Origin: Turicimonas muris
Lineage (GTDB): Bacteria; Pseudomonadota; Gammaproteobacteria; Burkholderiales; Burkholderiaceae_F
DNA length: 64,000 nt
Assembly (NCBI RefSeq): GCF_002221595.1
Contig: NZ_NHMP01000002.1
Location: forward strand, 62,001 to 126,000
Direction: 5' to 3'
Every line of letters starts with the position of its first letter. The stretch's first letter is position 1. Position numbers and translations under genes: made by a program. The notes beneath the pieces were generated by a model. The model saw only the letters and a list, made by a program, of their open reading frames with translations. It had not been told where the DNA came from and searched no databases. Positions 16,183 through 24,487 of the stretch are shown here, in pieces.

Positions 16183-17906
16183 AAGCTTTTCTTCTCCCCT
16201 TCGCTCTCATTAAGTTGAGTCTTGCAGGAAAACGGTGGTGCCTGAGGCACTTCCAACCCGCGTTTGTACTGCACCATCAGCATCTCAAATACCTTGCCGG
16301 GCGGGGCGTACAGCGGTATCTCCCCGCTTCGTCTGCGTAATATTTCCTTCGCAGCACACGTATCAGCGTGGCCCTCATAGCCGCATTGACGGCACTTCAC
16401 ACGATCTGTCGAGACTCTGTTTTCTTTGGATGGGTAAAAACAAGCTGGACAAACTCGAGAGCTGTGACACGCATTTACCTGAGTAAGCCTGATGCCAAAC
16501 TGTTTGCATTTCTGCTCAAGACACTGCCGGATATATCCTCGGGCCCAGCTTGACAGCCTTCGGTTCCAGTTTTTACTTCTTGTCTTCCCCATATGAGCAG
16601 AGAGCTTTTCTATGACGAGCTCTTTGACTTTTACGCCATCTAAGCCGTCTCCTTTGCCTTGCACAATGGAATTTATCGCTTTATTGATTTCTTGCTTGAT
16701 TGAGTCTTGCGCTCTTCGATATTTCGCATTGTGTTTTTTGCGGCCAAGGTTATGTTTAAATATATTTTGTGCTTTTCTCCTATCTTTCTCTTTAGCCGAG
16801 CTTTCTAACTCTTTGGCTTTAGCCCAAAGTTTATTTCTCTTCTGACCTTTTTCCTTGCAGTAATCTGAATATCGGGTAAGTTTCTCTCCGAACTTTTGAC
16901 CGATAAAAGCTCCGTTGCTTAAAGCTGCGACTTCCGTATAACCGGTATCGAAGCCAACAATCTCTCCTTCAGTCCTTTCCGGTTTGCATAAGGCTTCACG
17001 GCAAACTCTCAGTTCGTAAACGTCGAGTTTTTTAATGAGCTGAATAGTTCCTCTGAGTGCTCCTTTGCCAAGGATACGCAAAGCAATCAGCTGGCGCTTC
17101 TTAGCCCCTTCTGCATATGACATCAGCCTTAACTCATTCTGGTCTTTAGAATTTAATCTCCAGCAGCTGCTGTCAAAGTCTGCTCTGTTGGAAGTAAGCC
17201 GGCAGTGGGGAAGCCGTATCTTTTTACGAACTTTCTTAATTGCGCAATAGACCCGTTTGGCAACGGCATACCTCTTAACAGTTTCAATGTCTTTTTTCAG
17301 CTTCTCAAAGGCTGTCAGGCGCTTCCGGTATCTCTCCTCGGCATCTTTTTCTTTTGGATTGAGCTTAGGAGGTTGAGGATATGGAACTTTTCCTTGAGAA
17401 GCCATATAAAACTGCGGCTCAGTCTCTCTTAAAATCCAATTGATATAGATAAGTGTTTTAGGCTCGTTGGAATATCGGCCGAAAAACCTTCCCCATTGTC
17501 TTTTTAATTCTGCTTTTACAGTCTGCCAATAAGTTCGAAGTCCTTGGCTCGCCTCTTCTAAGCACAGTTTCCAATGACGGGCCTGCAGGTGAGGTCCTTC
17601 TGAGCTCTGCTGAGAACGCAGAAACTTCAAAAGTTCTGTTTGAGCTCGTTTCCCTTGCGCTTTGAGATCTTCAAGCAAAGTTTCGAACTTCGGCTGCGGA
17701 AGATTTAGGCAATAAACAATTTCATCTCTAAAGGCACGCCAGTTCCAAACTTTTTGTCTGAGCTCGTGAGTGCAGAAAGCCATTTGAAACTTCTGCAATG
17801 TTCTACCGTAAAGCTCACATAACAAATCCAACTCCGCCTGAGTCTCAGGAGGAATCGGTGCGAACAATCGCGTTACTGTCAATGGTAAAGAATTTACGGT
17901 CTTCAT
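16179..17906 (-). CDS. tnpB: TnpB, RNA-guided nuclease of an IS607-type element
   Basis: 575 residues, longer than the usual roughly 400-residue TnpB. RuvC-like residues are Asp320 in EIVGFDTGY, Glu433 in LVIEKLS and Asp515 in GHADTCAAKEIL. A zinc ribbon, Cys486-x2-Cys489 and Cys505-x2-Cys508, lies before the last Asp. The N-terminal 300 residues are basic and helical. All catalytic positions are present, so it is probably active. TnpB proteins are known to cut DNA guided by a transposon-end RNA and so favour transposon retention. A 60-residue tail after the last Asp probably overlaps the guide-RNA scaffold. Confidence 0.92.
   Translation of the reverse strand: MKTVNSLPLTVTRLFAPIPPETQAELDLLCELYGRTLQKFQMAFCTHELRQKVWNWRAFRDEIVYCLNLPQPKFETLLEDLKAQGKRAQTELLKFLRSQQSSEGPHLQARHWKLCLEEASQGLRTYWQTVKAELKRQWGRFFGRYSNEPKTLIYINWILRETEPQFYMASQGKVPYPQPPKLNPKEKDAEERYRKRLTAFEKLKKDIETVKRYAVAKRVYCAIKKVRKKIRLPHCRLTSNRADFDSSCWRLNSKDQNELRLMSYAEGAKKRQLIALRILGKGALRGTIQLIKKLDVYELRVCREALCKPERTEGEIVGFDTGYTEVAALSNGAFIGQKFGEKLTRYSDYCKEKGQKRNKLWAKAKELESSAKEKDRRKAQNIFKHNLGRKKHNAKYRRAQDSIKQEINKAINSIVQGKGDGLDGVKVKELVIEKLSAHMGKTRSKNWNRRLSSWARGYIRQCLEQKCKQFGIRLTQVNACHSSRVCPACFYPSKENRVSTDRVKCRQCGYEGHADTCAAKEILRRRSGEIPLYAPPGKVFEMLMVQYKRGLEVPQAPPFSCKTQLNESEGEKKSL
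16182..16340 (-). ncRNA. Possible omegaRNA scaffold overlapping the tnpB 3' end
   Basis: Inference from family knowledge: TnpB guide RNAs derive from the tnpB 3' end and right transposon end. The minus strand here contains short GC-rich inverted repeats, for example GTGCC-TCA-GGCAC at about 16235-16247 and a GGGG/CCCC pairing near 16303-16325. The guide would be the flanking sequence, that is the flavoprotein fragment. The exact transposon end is not determined. Confidence 0.3.
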
Positions 17907-17954
17907 CCCCCCACTTTACACGAAACAGGGGGTATCTGTCGGTAAGGAGTTCAT

Positions 17955-18569
17955 CTAATTGCCAATTGGCACAGAATTCGATTGAGTTTGTTCTAGAGCC
18001 CGTCGATTCTTCCAGCTTCTTTTGCCATAAAGACGGGCCGAGAACACAGTCATCAGCGTAATTACATCCTTAACCAGTTCAGTTTCAAAGGCTTCGCCTT
18101 CCGGGTCATCGAGAATCTGAATCGAGACATTAAACTGTTTGCACCGGTAGAAAACTAACTCCTTTCCGAACCGTAAAAGACGATCGGCATGCCTCAAAGT
18201 AAGAGAGCTCACAGTACGGCCCCAGATGGCCTCCAAAAGCTTCTTCAGTCCCGGCTTTTTGCAGTTTAATCCGGAGACGAGGTCAGAGATAACTTCATCG
18301 CAGCCACTGTCTTTAAGACGTTGAATTTGGGACTGAAGGTCAGATTTTTGATCGTGGCTGGAGACTCGGGCGTACCCGATGCTGCGGCGTTCCTCTTTTT
18401 TTATTAAATGAGAGAAAGAGCAAGAGGCAAAACGACGAAGGTTCCCGACAGTTCGGAGGGTCTCCGTCAATTTACCGGCACGGCACCAGCGGCGAATGGT
18501 TGCTGATGCAACACCTAATTTAGCTGCTAATTCTCCTACCGACAGGAGAGAAAAATCTAGACGCTTCAT
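17955..18569 (-). CDS. tnpA: IS607-type serine recombinase (transposase TnpA)
   Basis: 204 residues. An N-terminal MerR-like helix-turn-helix (LLSVGELAAKLGVASATIRR, about residues 7-40) precedes the recombinase domain. The nucleophile is in IGYARVSSHDQKSDLQSQ, and later GLNCKKPGLKKLLEA and LLRFGKELVFY are conserved. This N-terminal placement of the DNA-binding domain defines IS607 TnpA and distinguishes it from other serine recombinases. It is intact and the tnpB gene starts 48 bases downstream. Confidence 0.93.
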   Translation of the reverse strand: MKRLDFSLLSVGELAAKLGVASATIRRWCRAGKLTETLRTVGNLRRFASCSFSHLIKKEERRSIGYARVSSHDQKSDLQSQIQRLKDSGCDEVISDLVSGLNCKKPGLKKLLEAIWGRTVSSLTLRHADRLLRFGKELVFYRCKQFNVSIQILDDPEGEAFETELVKDVITLMTVFSARLYGKRSWKNRRALEQTQSNSVPIGN

Positions 18570-18638
18570 CTGAAAAGGTGGGTATTATCCTTGTTTGTAC
18601 AAGATTACACAACAATTTCGTGGCTAGTTTTTAACCCT

Positions 18639-18907
18639 GAGCTTAATAGTCAGACAAAGTTTCTGTGAATAAAGTACGTTTGAAGTACGGGGTGTTATTT
18701 AGATGCTTGACTGAAGGAAAGTGAATATAAGGCCTATCCATTAACATGGTCGAAGTTCAAAATCCTATTCTTCCGGAATAGAAAGACCGACCTGATGAAG
18801 AAGTTGTAAATACGAGAAGAGGTTTCTCAAACATGTCGTGAGAAACCTTTTTATGGCAATCAAGAAATGGAGATCAACTCATCATTTCCAAAATTTAAAT
18901 CGGAAAA
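18639..18907. other. Intergenic region between the IS607 end and the Bug-protein gene
   Basis: No gene is visible on either strand. The only clear structure is the hairpin at 18820-18852. If the 5' half of the interrupted flavoprotein gene had been left here by a simple insertion it should show as an open frame; it does not. Confidence 0.5.
18820..18852. terminator. Hairpin terminator near the end of the Bug-protein gene
   Basis: A 10-bp perfect stem (18820-18829 with 18839-18848) is followed by TTTT on the plus strand. It lies 55 bases beyond the stop of the minus-strand binding-protein gene and most likely ends that transcript, although the T tract faces the other way. Confidence 0.55.
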
Positions 18908-19882
18908 TTACTTAGCCTGGGAAATCGACTCAGCCAAGGTTTTCCATTTCTGAGCTTCGGCCTTAATAAATTCAGCAAATTCAGCACCATCAGAAAGAAC
19001 CGGTTGTGCACCAAGCATCTTGATTCTTTCAATGACCTTTTGGTCGCTTCTGCACTTTACCAGCGCCTTGGAAAGCTGATCCTTGAGTTCTTTTGGAGCA
19101 CCCTTTGGAACCACATAACCATCCCAAGCACAAAGTTCATAATCTTTAAGGCCGATTTCTTTCATAGTCGGAATATTTGGCAAGCTCTCTAACCTTTCTC
19201 CGGTTGTGACGGCGATTGCCTTTAAAGAGCCCTTCTTAACATGAGGCAACGCATTAGCTGCCACATCGATCATGAATGGAATTCTTCCAGCTAACACTTC
19301 TACCATAGCTGCTGCACCGCCGGCGTGAGGTACATGAGTAAGGTTTAAACCAGTCTGCATAGCAAAGAACTGCCCGGCGAGATGGCTCGTAGTACCGACA
19401 CCGGATGAAGCAAAGAACATTTCTCCCGGATGAGATTTACTGTATTTAACCAAGGATTCGTAATCCTCGACGCCGGGAATAGCTTTGGTATTAAGAACCA
19501 TCACAAGCCCAACCTTAGAAATCTGGCCCACCGGTTCAAGATCGGTAAGCGGATCAAACTTCATATTGTTATAAAGATAACGGTTGACGCACATAATGCC
19601 ATTGGTGACATAACCGAAGCTGGCGTCTTTCTGAGGCTCGTCAATAAGGTAAGAAGTACCAATATTTCCGCCGGCACCCGGTCTGTTGAGAACCCAAATA
19701 TCCTTTCCGAGATTTCTGGACAATGCGTCTAACGGGCTTCTGCCTAAAACATCTCCGCCGCCGCCGGCAGGAAATGGGATCACCAACTTAATACCGTTTG
19801 ACGACTGCGCAAATGCTTTCCCACAAAGCATAGGAGCAACAAGTCCCGCCGTCATTGTTCCTAACAGAGCTCTTCTTTTCAT
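18908..19882 (-). CDS. Tripartite tricarboxylate transporter (Bug/TctC) periplasmic binding protein
   Basis: 324 residues. The signal peptide MKRRALLGTMTAGLVAPMLC ends before AFAQ and has a Tat-like double Arg. IKLVIPFPAGGGGDVLGR is the opening motif of the Bug family, which binds carboxylated small molecules in the periplasm; PHAGGAAAMVEVLAGRI and later LSDGAEFAEFI segments fit too. No membrane partners (TctA, TctB) are adjacent, so it is an orphan, common in Burkholderiales. A TetR-type gene is divergent, with a shared operator-like palindrome. Confidence 0.92.
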   Translation of the reverse strand: MKRRALLGTMTAGLVAPMLCGKAFAQSSNGIKLVIPFPAGGGGDVLGRSPLDALSRNLGKDIWVLNRPGAGGNIGTSYLIDEPQKDASFGYVTNGIMCVNRYLYNNMKFDPLTDLEPVGQISKVGLVMVLNTKAIPGVEDYESLVKYSKSHPGEMFFASSGVGTTSHLAGQFFAMQTGLNLTHVPHAGGAAAMVEVLAGRIPFMIDVAANALPHVKKGSLKAIAVTTGERLESLPNIPTMKEIGLKDYELCAWDGYVVPKGAPKELKDQLSKALVKCRSDQKVIERIKMLGAQPVLSDGAEFAEFIKAEAQKWKTLAESISQAK

Positions 19883-19909
19883 TTGTTTTTTTCCTCAACA
19901 ATTTTTAAT

Positions 19910-19953
19910 ACTGTATCGTACAGTACAGAATATTTTATAATTTTTGTAGTACT
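19910..19953. promoter_or_regulatory. Operator-like palindromes between the Bug and TetR genes
   Basis: ACTGTA-TCG-TACAGT (19910-19924) is a perfect 6-bp-arm inverted repeat. A further inverted pair CAGTAC (19921-19926) and GTACTG (19948-19953) brackets a TATAAT hexamer at 19936-19941. The layout suggests that the TetR protein binds here and controls both divergent genes. Confidence 0.5.
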
Positions 19954-19986
19954 GTTCATTCTTAGAGATCAATTTTTAACAAACTC

Positions 19987-20613
19987 ATGCCAGCATTACC
20001 GACAAAAAAAGGGAAGCAACGCCAAAAAGCCATCTTGGAATCGGCGATTGATGTCTTCATTGCTAACGGATATGAGGGAACTTCTCTCGATAAAATTCTG
20101 AAAATATCAGGCGGGTCCAGAACAACGATCTATAAAACTTACGGCTCCAAGCAAGGACTCTTTTTAGCTGCCCTTGAATCCATGGTTGAAGAGCTCTACT
20201 CGGAATACGCTGAACAGTACGACGAAAAGAGAACCTGGGAAGAAGAACTTGTTGTTTTTGGAAATATATTTCTTAAGGGAATTCTCTCGAGACGAGCTAT
20301 AGGCGCAGCCAGGCTGATTTATTCAGAGAGCGCTAGATTTCCAGATATCGGCAAATGGTATTACGAGCAAGGGGCCCTTCTCAGCTACAGCTGTTTTGCC
20401 AAGGTACTGGAGAACCATATTGCTCTTGATTTTGAAGAACTTAAAGGCATTGCTCGAATTTATATTGAAATGTTGAAGAACAACATATACTTAAAAGCTC
20501 TCTGCCTTCCGGGCTTTGAGTCCGATGATGCCATGATTGCTCGGGATGTTGCCGAAAGTGCTGAAATTATCAAGACTCATATCAGAAAAAGAATTAGTGC
20601 AAAACCGGATTAA
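19987..20613 (+). CDS. TetR/AcrR-family transcriptional regulator
   Basis: 208 residues. The N-terminal helix-turn-helix runs from about residue 8 to 55: RQKAILESAIDVFIANGYEG, SLDKILKISG, then TTIYKTYGSKQGLF. The C-terminal ligand domain is typical of AefR-like members. It is divergent from the Bug-protein gene across a 104-base region with palindromes, so it probably controls itself and that gene. The inducer is unknown. Confidence 0.9.
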   Translation: MPALPTKKGKQRQKAILESAIDVFIANGYEGTSLDKILKISGGSRTTIYKTYGSKQGLFLAALESMVEELYSEYAEQYDEKRTWEEELVVFGNIFLKGILSRRAIGAARLIYSESARFPDIGKWYYEQGALLSYSCFAKVLENHIALDFEELKGIARIYIEMLKNNIYLKALCLPGFESDDAMIARDVAESAEIIKTHIRKRISAKPD

Positions 20614-20685
20614 TTGCTTTATAGTCAGTGAATCGTAACTTCAGGTCCTTAGTTAGAATCAGTTTCTACCCGCGACACCATAGCC

Positions 20686-21333
20686 ATGGTTGAATCTCTA
20701 TACCTTCAATATTTGTTTGGAGGATTTGTCTCACTGATTGTTATTACAAATCCTCTATCTAAGATCCCTCTCTATATCAGTTTGACCCAAGGCATGTCCA
20801 TTGCTGAGCGCAAGAAGCAAGCAAACTGGGCATGTTATTACGCGGCAGCAATCATGCTCGTCAGTCTTGCGGCGGGCAACCTTCTCTTGGTATTTTTCGG
20901 CATCTCCTATGGCGCGCTGCGTATCTCCGGCGGCTTTGTAGTAGGTCTGATTGGCTATCAAATGCTGTTTGGCAGCAGAGACCAACAAGGAGCTCCGGTT
21001 GTCAGAAGAGACAAAACGGACTACTCCTTCTTCCCTTTAGCTATGCCGGGAATAAGCGGACCAGGTACCATCGCCGTTGTCATCGGTATTGCTTCCGAAA
21101 TTGCGGAATTGCCGAACTGGATTGATATGGCCGGAGCTTTCTTTATGACCGGCGTCTCTATTCTGGCCTGCGCTTTTATTACTTGGATTGTTCTTCGGTG
21201 TTCAGAGTATATTTCAAGCAAACTTGGACCCTCGGGCACCCAGGTACTCACTAAGTTAATGGGTTTCTTGCTGATTTGTATTGGTGTTCAATTTATGGGT
21301 TCCGGTGTCAGAACGTTCATGGCTGGTTCTTAG
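20686..21333 (+). CDS. marC: MarC/UPF0056 family inner-membrane protein
   Basis: 215 residues with six predicted membrane helices. FGGFVSLIVITNPLSKIPLY at the start and FFPLAMPGISGPGTIAVVIG in the middle are the two conserved NP- and PGTIA-type segments of the MarC/SNATE family. The function is uncertain; the original link to multiple antibiotic resistance was withdrawn, and some members move amino acids. It has its own hairpin terminator. Confidence 0.9.
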   Translation: MVESLYLQYLFGGFVSLIVITNPLSKIPLYISLTQGMSIAERKKQANWACYYAAAIMLVSLAAGNLLLVFFGISYGALRISGGFVVGLIGYQMLFGSRDQQGAPVVRRDKTDYSFFPLAMPGISGPGTIAVVIGIASEIAELPNWIDMAGAFFMTGVSILACAFITWIVLRCSEYISSKLGPSGTQVLTKLMGFLLICIGVQFMGSGVRTFMAGS

Positions 21334-21352
21334 AAAAACCTAAACTACTTCT

Positions 21353-21392
21353 AAAACGAGGATTCAAGACAAAATCTTGGCTCCTCGTTTTT
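21353..21392 (+). terminator. Terminator of marC
   Basis: AAAACGAGGA (21353-21362) pairs with TCCTCGTTTT (21382-21391), with a second AAGA-type pairing inside the loop. Confidence 0.85.
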
Positions 21393-21459
21393 GCTTATCC
21401 GCCTTTTCTTTTTTTGGGATAGAAGCCATAATTTTCCGAAAATAGCCTGAGGACACCTG

Positions 21460-22896
21460 ATGATCTCATGGAAAATCGATCCCAACAGTACAGTACCGAT
21501 TTATAAGCAACTAGTGAATCTAGTCCGAGCTTCGGTTGCTTGCGGTGAGCTTAGAAAAGGAGAAGTTCTCCCATCTCAACGGCAGTTAGCCAAGCTTCTC
21601 GGCCTGTCACGCGCAACCATAGTAAAAGCCATGACTGAAATGGCCGATGCAGGGCTTATTGATATTCAGGAAAGAAATCAGGCGGTCGTCTCCGACCTTT
21701 CTACCAAAGGCGTTCAATGGAATGTCTATTTCCGTCGCTCGGGACATCGATATTGCAATATCCAAAAGAGCAGCCGCATTGACAATGCGGAAATTAATCT
21801 CTCTCGTCTGAGTCTATCTTCTGAATTCAAAGAGTGCGAAAAAAACTTAAAAACACTTCAGCAAATCAAAGCGATTATCGGCGATCCATCAGACTTAAAG
21901 AGAGACTACATTCATGGCATAGAGTCGCTTCAAGATTCAATGTTAGAGTATCTCGCCGAGCACGGTGTAACCTGCACTCGAGAAGAACTTCTTTTGGTTG
22001 CTAGTCCTGTTCAAGCAATTTCTTTCGTCTCTGAATTACTTCTAGCTTCCGGCGTCCACCTTTACTACTCCACACCTAGTGATATCAATTATTTTGGCTT
22101 TTTAGAATCGTACGGGGCCCAGCTACATCCTCTGCCAAGCGACTCAGAGGGAATTGTTGTTGACTCTTTAATGAAAAAAGGAAATCCCAAAAACGACTCG
22201 GTGCTCTTCATTTGGTCCAGCTGTACTCCCCCAACGAATGTTTCTCTGAGCAAAAGCCGCAGAGACAAGATTCTCAATGTTTGTAAGACCCACAATATCC
22301 CAATCATCGATAATTGCATGCTGGAGGCCTACAATCTAGAAAGAGACGCCCCCAATTCTTTATTTCGTAAAGAATACTTTGAAGGCACCATACAGATTGG
22401 AGCTTTTCCAAGAGGAATGGCGGCTGGAACTTGGCTGGCTTGGATTGTGGCTCCCAAACCTGTAATTCTGCGATTAGAAGACATCAAGGAAAAACGCTTC
22501 CGTTCTTTAGATACGTTTTCTCAAACCATTCTGCAGCGTCTTCTTCAAACCAGGGAGCTGCAAAATTATCACGCTGCCGTACGAGAGAAGCTAAGAGAAG
22601 ATACCTACACGAATAACTCATTAATCCAAAAGTATCTAGGAGATATAGCGAATTGGAACCGTAAAGCCAGCGGATGGTGCTTCTGGATTAAGTTTAAACC
22701 TCCTATCGATACAAAGGTACTGTTTGAATCGAGAAAAGGTATCTCTTTTAATCCGGGATTTTTCTACGATTCTGCGGATTCCTCGCATATTATGCTGAAT
22801 CCTCCTTCACTTACAAAGGAGGATTTCGAAAAAGGTCTTAAAAAGCTTCGGGAAGAAATTCTCTACCTCTTTCCTGAAGCCTTTGAAGAAAAGTAG
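21460..22896 (+). CDS. MocR/GabR-type regulator (GntR HTH + aminotransferase-like domain) lacking the PLP lysine
   Basis: 478 residues. A GntR winged helix (about 1-75: PIYKQLVNLVRASVACGELR, LPSQRQLAKLLGLSRATI) is fused to a class-I aminotransferase fold, the MocR arrangement. At the position where family members carry the Schiff-base lysine (pattern GTFSK), this protein reads IGAFPRGM, with Arg318. The following LRxGY segment is also changed, to TWLAWIV. The domain may therefore sense an effector without covalent PLP, or no longer bind it. No divergent partner gene is obvious; marC lies upstream on the same strand. Confidence 0.85.
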   Translation: MISWKIDPNSTVPIYKQLVNLVRASVACGELRKGEVLPSQRQLAKLLGLSRATIVKAMTEMADAGLIDIQERNQAVVSDLSTKGVQWNVYFRRSGHRYCNIQKSSRIDNAEINLSRLSLSSEFKECEKNLKTLQQIKAIIGDPSDLKRDYIHGIESLQDSMLEYLAEHGVTCTREELLLVASPVQAISFVSELLLASGVHLYYSTPSDINYFGFLESYGAQLHPLPSDSEGIVVDSLMKKGNPKNDSVLFIWSSCTPPTNVSLSKSRRDKILNVCKTHNIPIIDNCMLEAYNLERDAPNSLFRKEYFEGTIQIGAFPRGMAAGTWLAWIVAPKPVILRLEDIKEKRFRSLDTFSQTILQRLLQTRELQNYHAAVREKLREDTYTNNSLIQKYLGDIANWNRKASGWCFWIKFKPPIDTKVLFESRKGISFNPGFFYDSADSSHIMLNPPSLTKEDFEKGLKKLREEILYLFPEAFEEK

Positions 22897-22928
22897 AGCA
22901 GCAGACTCTTTGAAGGACGAGTAGAAAG

Positions 22929-24029
22929 CTAAAAACTATGCTTGATTCCGCTGAAGAATTCCATAGCGCAGACGTTGTCTTCGCTATTGAATACCTTCTT
23001 CGTAGACTTGCCCCAATTGACTCCTCCGTACAAAGCGGTTCTCTTAGACAGCAGATACTCTTGCCCTACCGAAAATATCAATCGTCGAAGCTTATCTCTG
23101 TTTTCTGCACCTTTATTGCGTCCATGGAAATATTGGACTGCGAGCTTAAAAGTACCACCGAAAAGACTTATATCCGATCCGGTCACTACTGCAAAACCGT
23201 CAATTCCTTTTGTATTGGCCCCGGTTGCCTCAACGGCCTTAAAAACAGCCAGCGGCTTTTTGCCGACAGACAAAGAATTCTTCGCATATTGAAACGCAAA
23301 GTACGGCTTAAATCCGGAGAACTGCTTATTAACCGCAACACCATACGTTTGTCCGTCTTCGTAACCTTTACCTCCAACCGTCGGATTCATTCTCCAGCCG
23401 GCAAGAACTAAAAAGTTCAAACCTTTTTCCATATAGGCCATACCCCCGGAAAGGTATCGGGTATTATCAGCAAACGTTGCCGCTTCTGTGCCTAGCACAT
23501 CAAGAGAATATTGAGCCATTAACTGCCAGCCATTTAGTTTGGGAGACTTCCAAGCAAAAGTGTTATTCATCCTTAAATAGTCTGACATTGTGGAACCAGA
23601 AGCAGCAATACCCCAGCCCGTGGCAAAAGGTCCGGAATTCGGTCCCCATGGATCCCAAGACCCCATACCTGACATAAAGTTTCCGATTCTTCCCAACCCA
23701 AACTTTCCAAAATCATTTTCATAGTTCAAGTTAGCTTCTCGCCCGAAGGCGTATTTGTCGCCTTGACTCGCTGCTCCGTTATTCGACTCGAATCCTTGCT
23801 CTAAGATAAAACTGACGGCACGCCCGTTACCCAAATCTTCACGGCCTTTAAAACCAAAACGGCTCGGCCTCATAAAACCTGTTTCTTGGTAAACCCTGGT
23901 TTGCCCGTCCACTCTAGAAACAGCTATCCCAGTATCAATCACACCATAGACTTCCACTTCCGATGCATATAAACATGTTGGAAGCAGCATGAGGCCGAGC
24001 ATCTTAGTTATTAACTTAGCTTTGGTCAT
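22929..24029 (-). CDS. Gram-negative general porin
   Basis: 366 residues. The signal peptide ends at about residue 22 (TCLYASEVEVYG). VYGVIDTGIAVSR, SRFGFKGREDLGNG and an alternating hydrophobic pattern lead to a C-terminal GIKHSF ending in Phe, the assembly signal of outer-membrane barrels. It matches the betaproteobacterial 16-strand porin family. It is the last gene of an operon with a periplasmic tetraheme cytochrome and a flavoprotein reductase, suggesting that it admits the reductase's substrate. A good AAGGAGA site precedes the ATG. Confidence 0.9.
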   Translation of the reverse strand: MTKAKLITKMLGLMLLPTCLYASEVEVYGVIDTGIAVSRVDGQTRVYQETGFMRPSRFGFKGREDLGNGRAVSFILEQGFESNNGAASQGDKYAFGREANLNYENDFGKFGLGRIGNFMSGMGSWDPWGPNSGPFATGWGIAASGSTMSDYLRMNNTFAWKSPKLNGWQLMAQYSLDVLGTEAATFADNTRYLSGGMAYMEKGLNFLVLAGWRMNPTVGGKGYEDGQTYGVAVNKQFSGFKPYFAFQYAKNSLSVGKKPLAVFKAVEATGANTKGIDGFAVVTGSDISLFGGTFKLAVQYFHGRNKGAENRDKLRRLIFSVGQEYLLSKRTALYGGVNWGKSTKKVFNSEDNVCAMEFFSGIKHSF

Positions 24030-24076
24030 GTTTTTCTCCTTGTACTGCTTGAGGAGCAGAGCTCCTCAAGGGTCAT

Positions 24077-24472
24077 CTATTTCGTCTTTACATCAAATGA
24101 GTGACAGTTATTGCAGTACATTTTGGGAGGTGCCTTATGAGCTGTATGACATACAGTGCATCTAACGGGGCCGGAATGACTGTCATGAATAGCAGCGGGA
24201 CGTTCACGTCCGCTTTCCATATAGACTTTTGGAACGCCAAATCCGGAAGCGTCTAATTTTGTTCCGCGATAATGTCCTCCGCTATTGGCGTGACAGGCCA
24301 AACACTGCTTCTCATCCGGAGCTGCCATAGGGGCTTTAGTTCCATGACATTGTTCACAGGTAACTCCAAGTTTATCGTGTGCTTTCATCGAGGAAAGACC
24401 TTGAGCGCTAACCATGGAAGAACCGGCAAACACGAAGGCAAGAAAGAGAACTTTGAATTTGTTATTCGACAT
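24077..24472 (-). CDS. Periplasmic tetraheme cytochrome c
   Basis: 131 residues. The signal peptide ends near residue 23 (VSAQG). Four CxxCH heme sites start at Cys39 (CEQCH), Cys57 (CLACH), Cys105 (CTVCH) and Cys120 (CNNCH), with extra His residues as possible second ligands. The size and spacing resemble the N-terminal heme domain of flavocytochrome c fumarate reductases (cytochrome c3-like), here as a separate polypeptide. It would pass electrons from the membrane quinol pathway to the flavoprotein encoded immediately upstream. Ribosome-binding site AGGAGA. Confidence 0.93.
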   Translation of the reverse strand: MSNNKFKVLFLAFVFAGSSMVSAQGLSSMKAHDKLGVTCEQCHGTKAPMAAPDEKQCLACHANSGGHYRGTKLDASGFGVPKVYMESGRERPAAIHDSHSGPVRCTVCHTAHKAPPKMYCNNCHSFDVKTK

Positions 24473-24487
24473 TGTTATCTCCTGAGA

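Larger units (their letters stand above)
16182..18638 (-). mobile_element. IS607-family element (tnpA + tnpB)
   Basis: It consists of a serine-recombinase tnpA and a tnpB read in the same direction. Such elements have no inverted repeats or target duplications. I place the tnpA-side end near 18638, because similarity to the decayed copy at 26290-26781 stops after CTAGTTTTTAACCCT. The tnpB-side end is set at the tnpB stop because reductase sequence starts there; it is uncertain by tens of bases. Confidence 0.75.
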
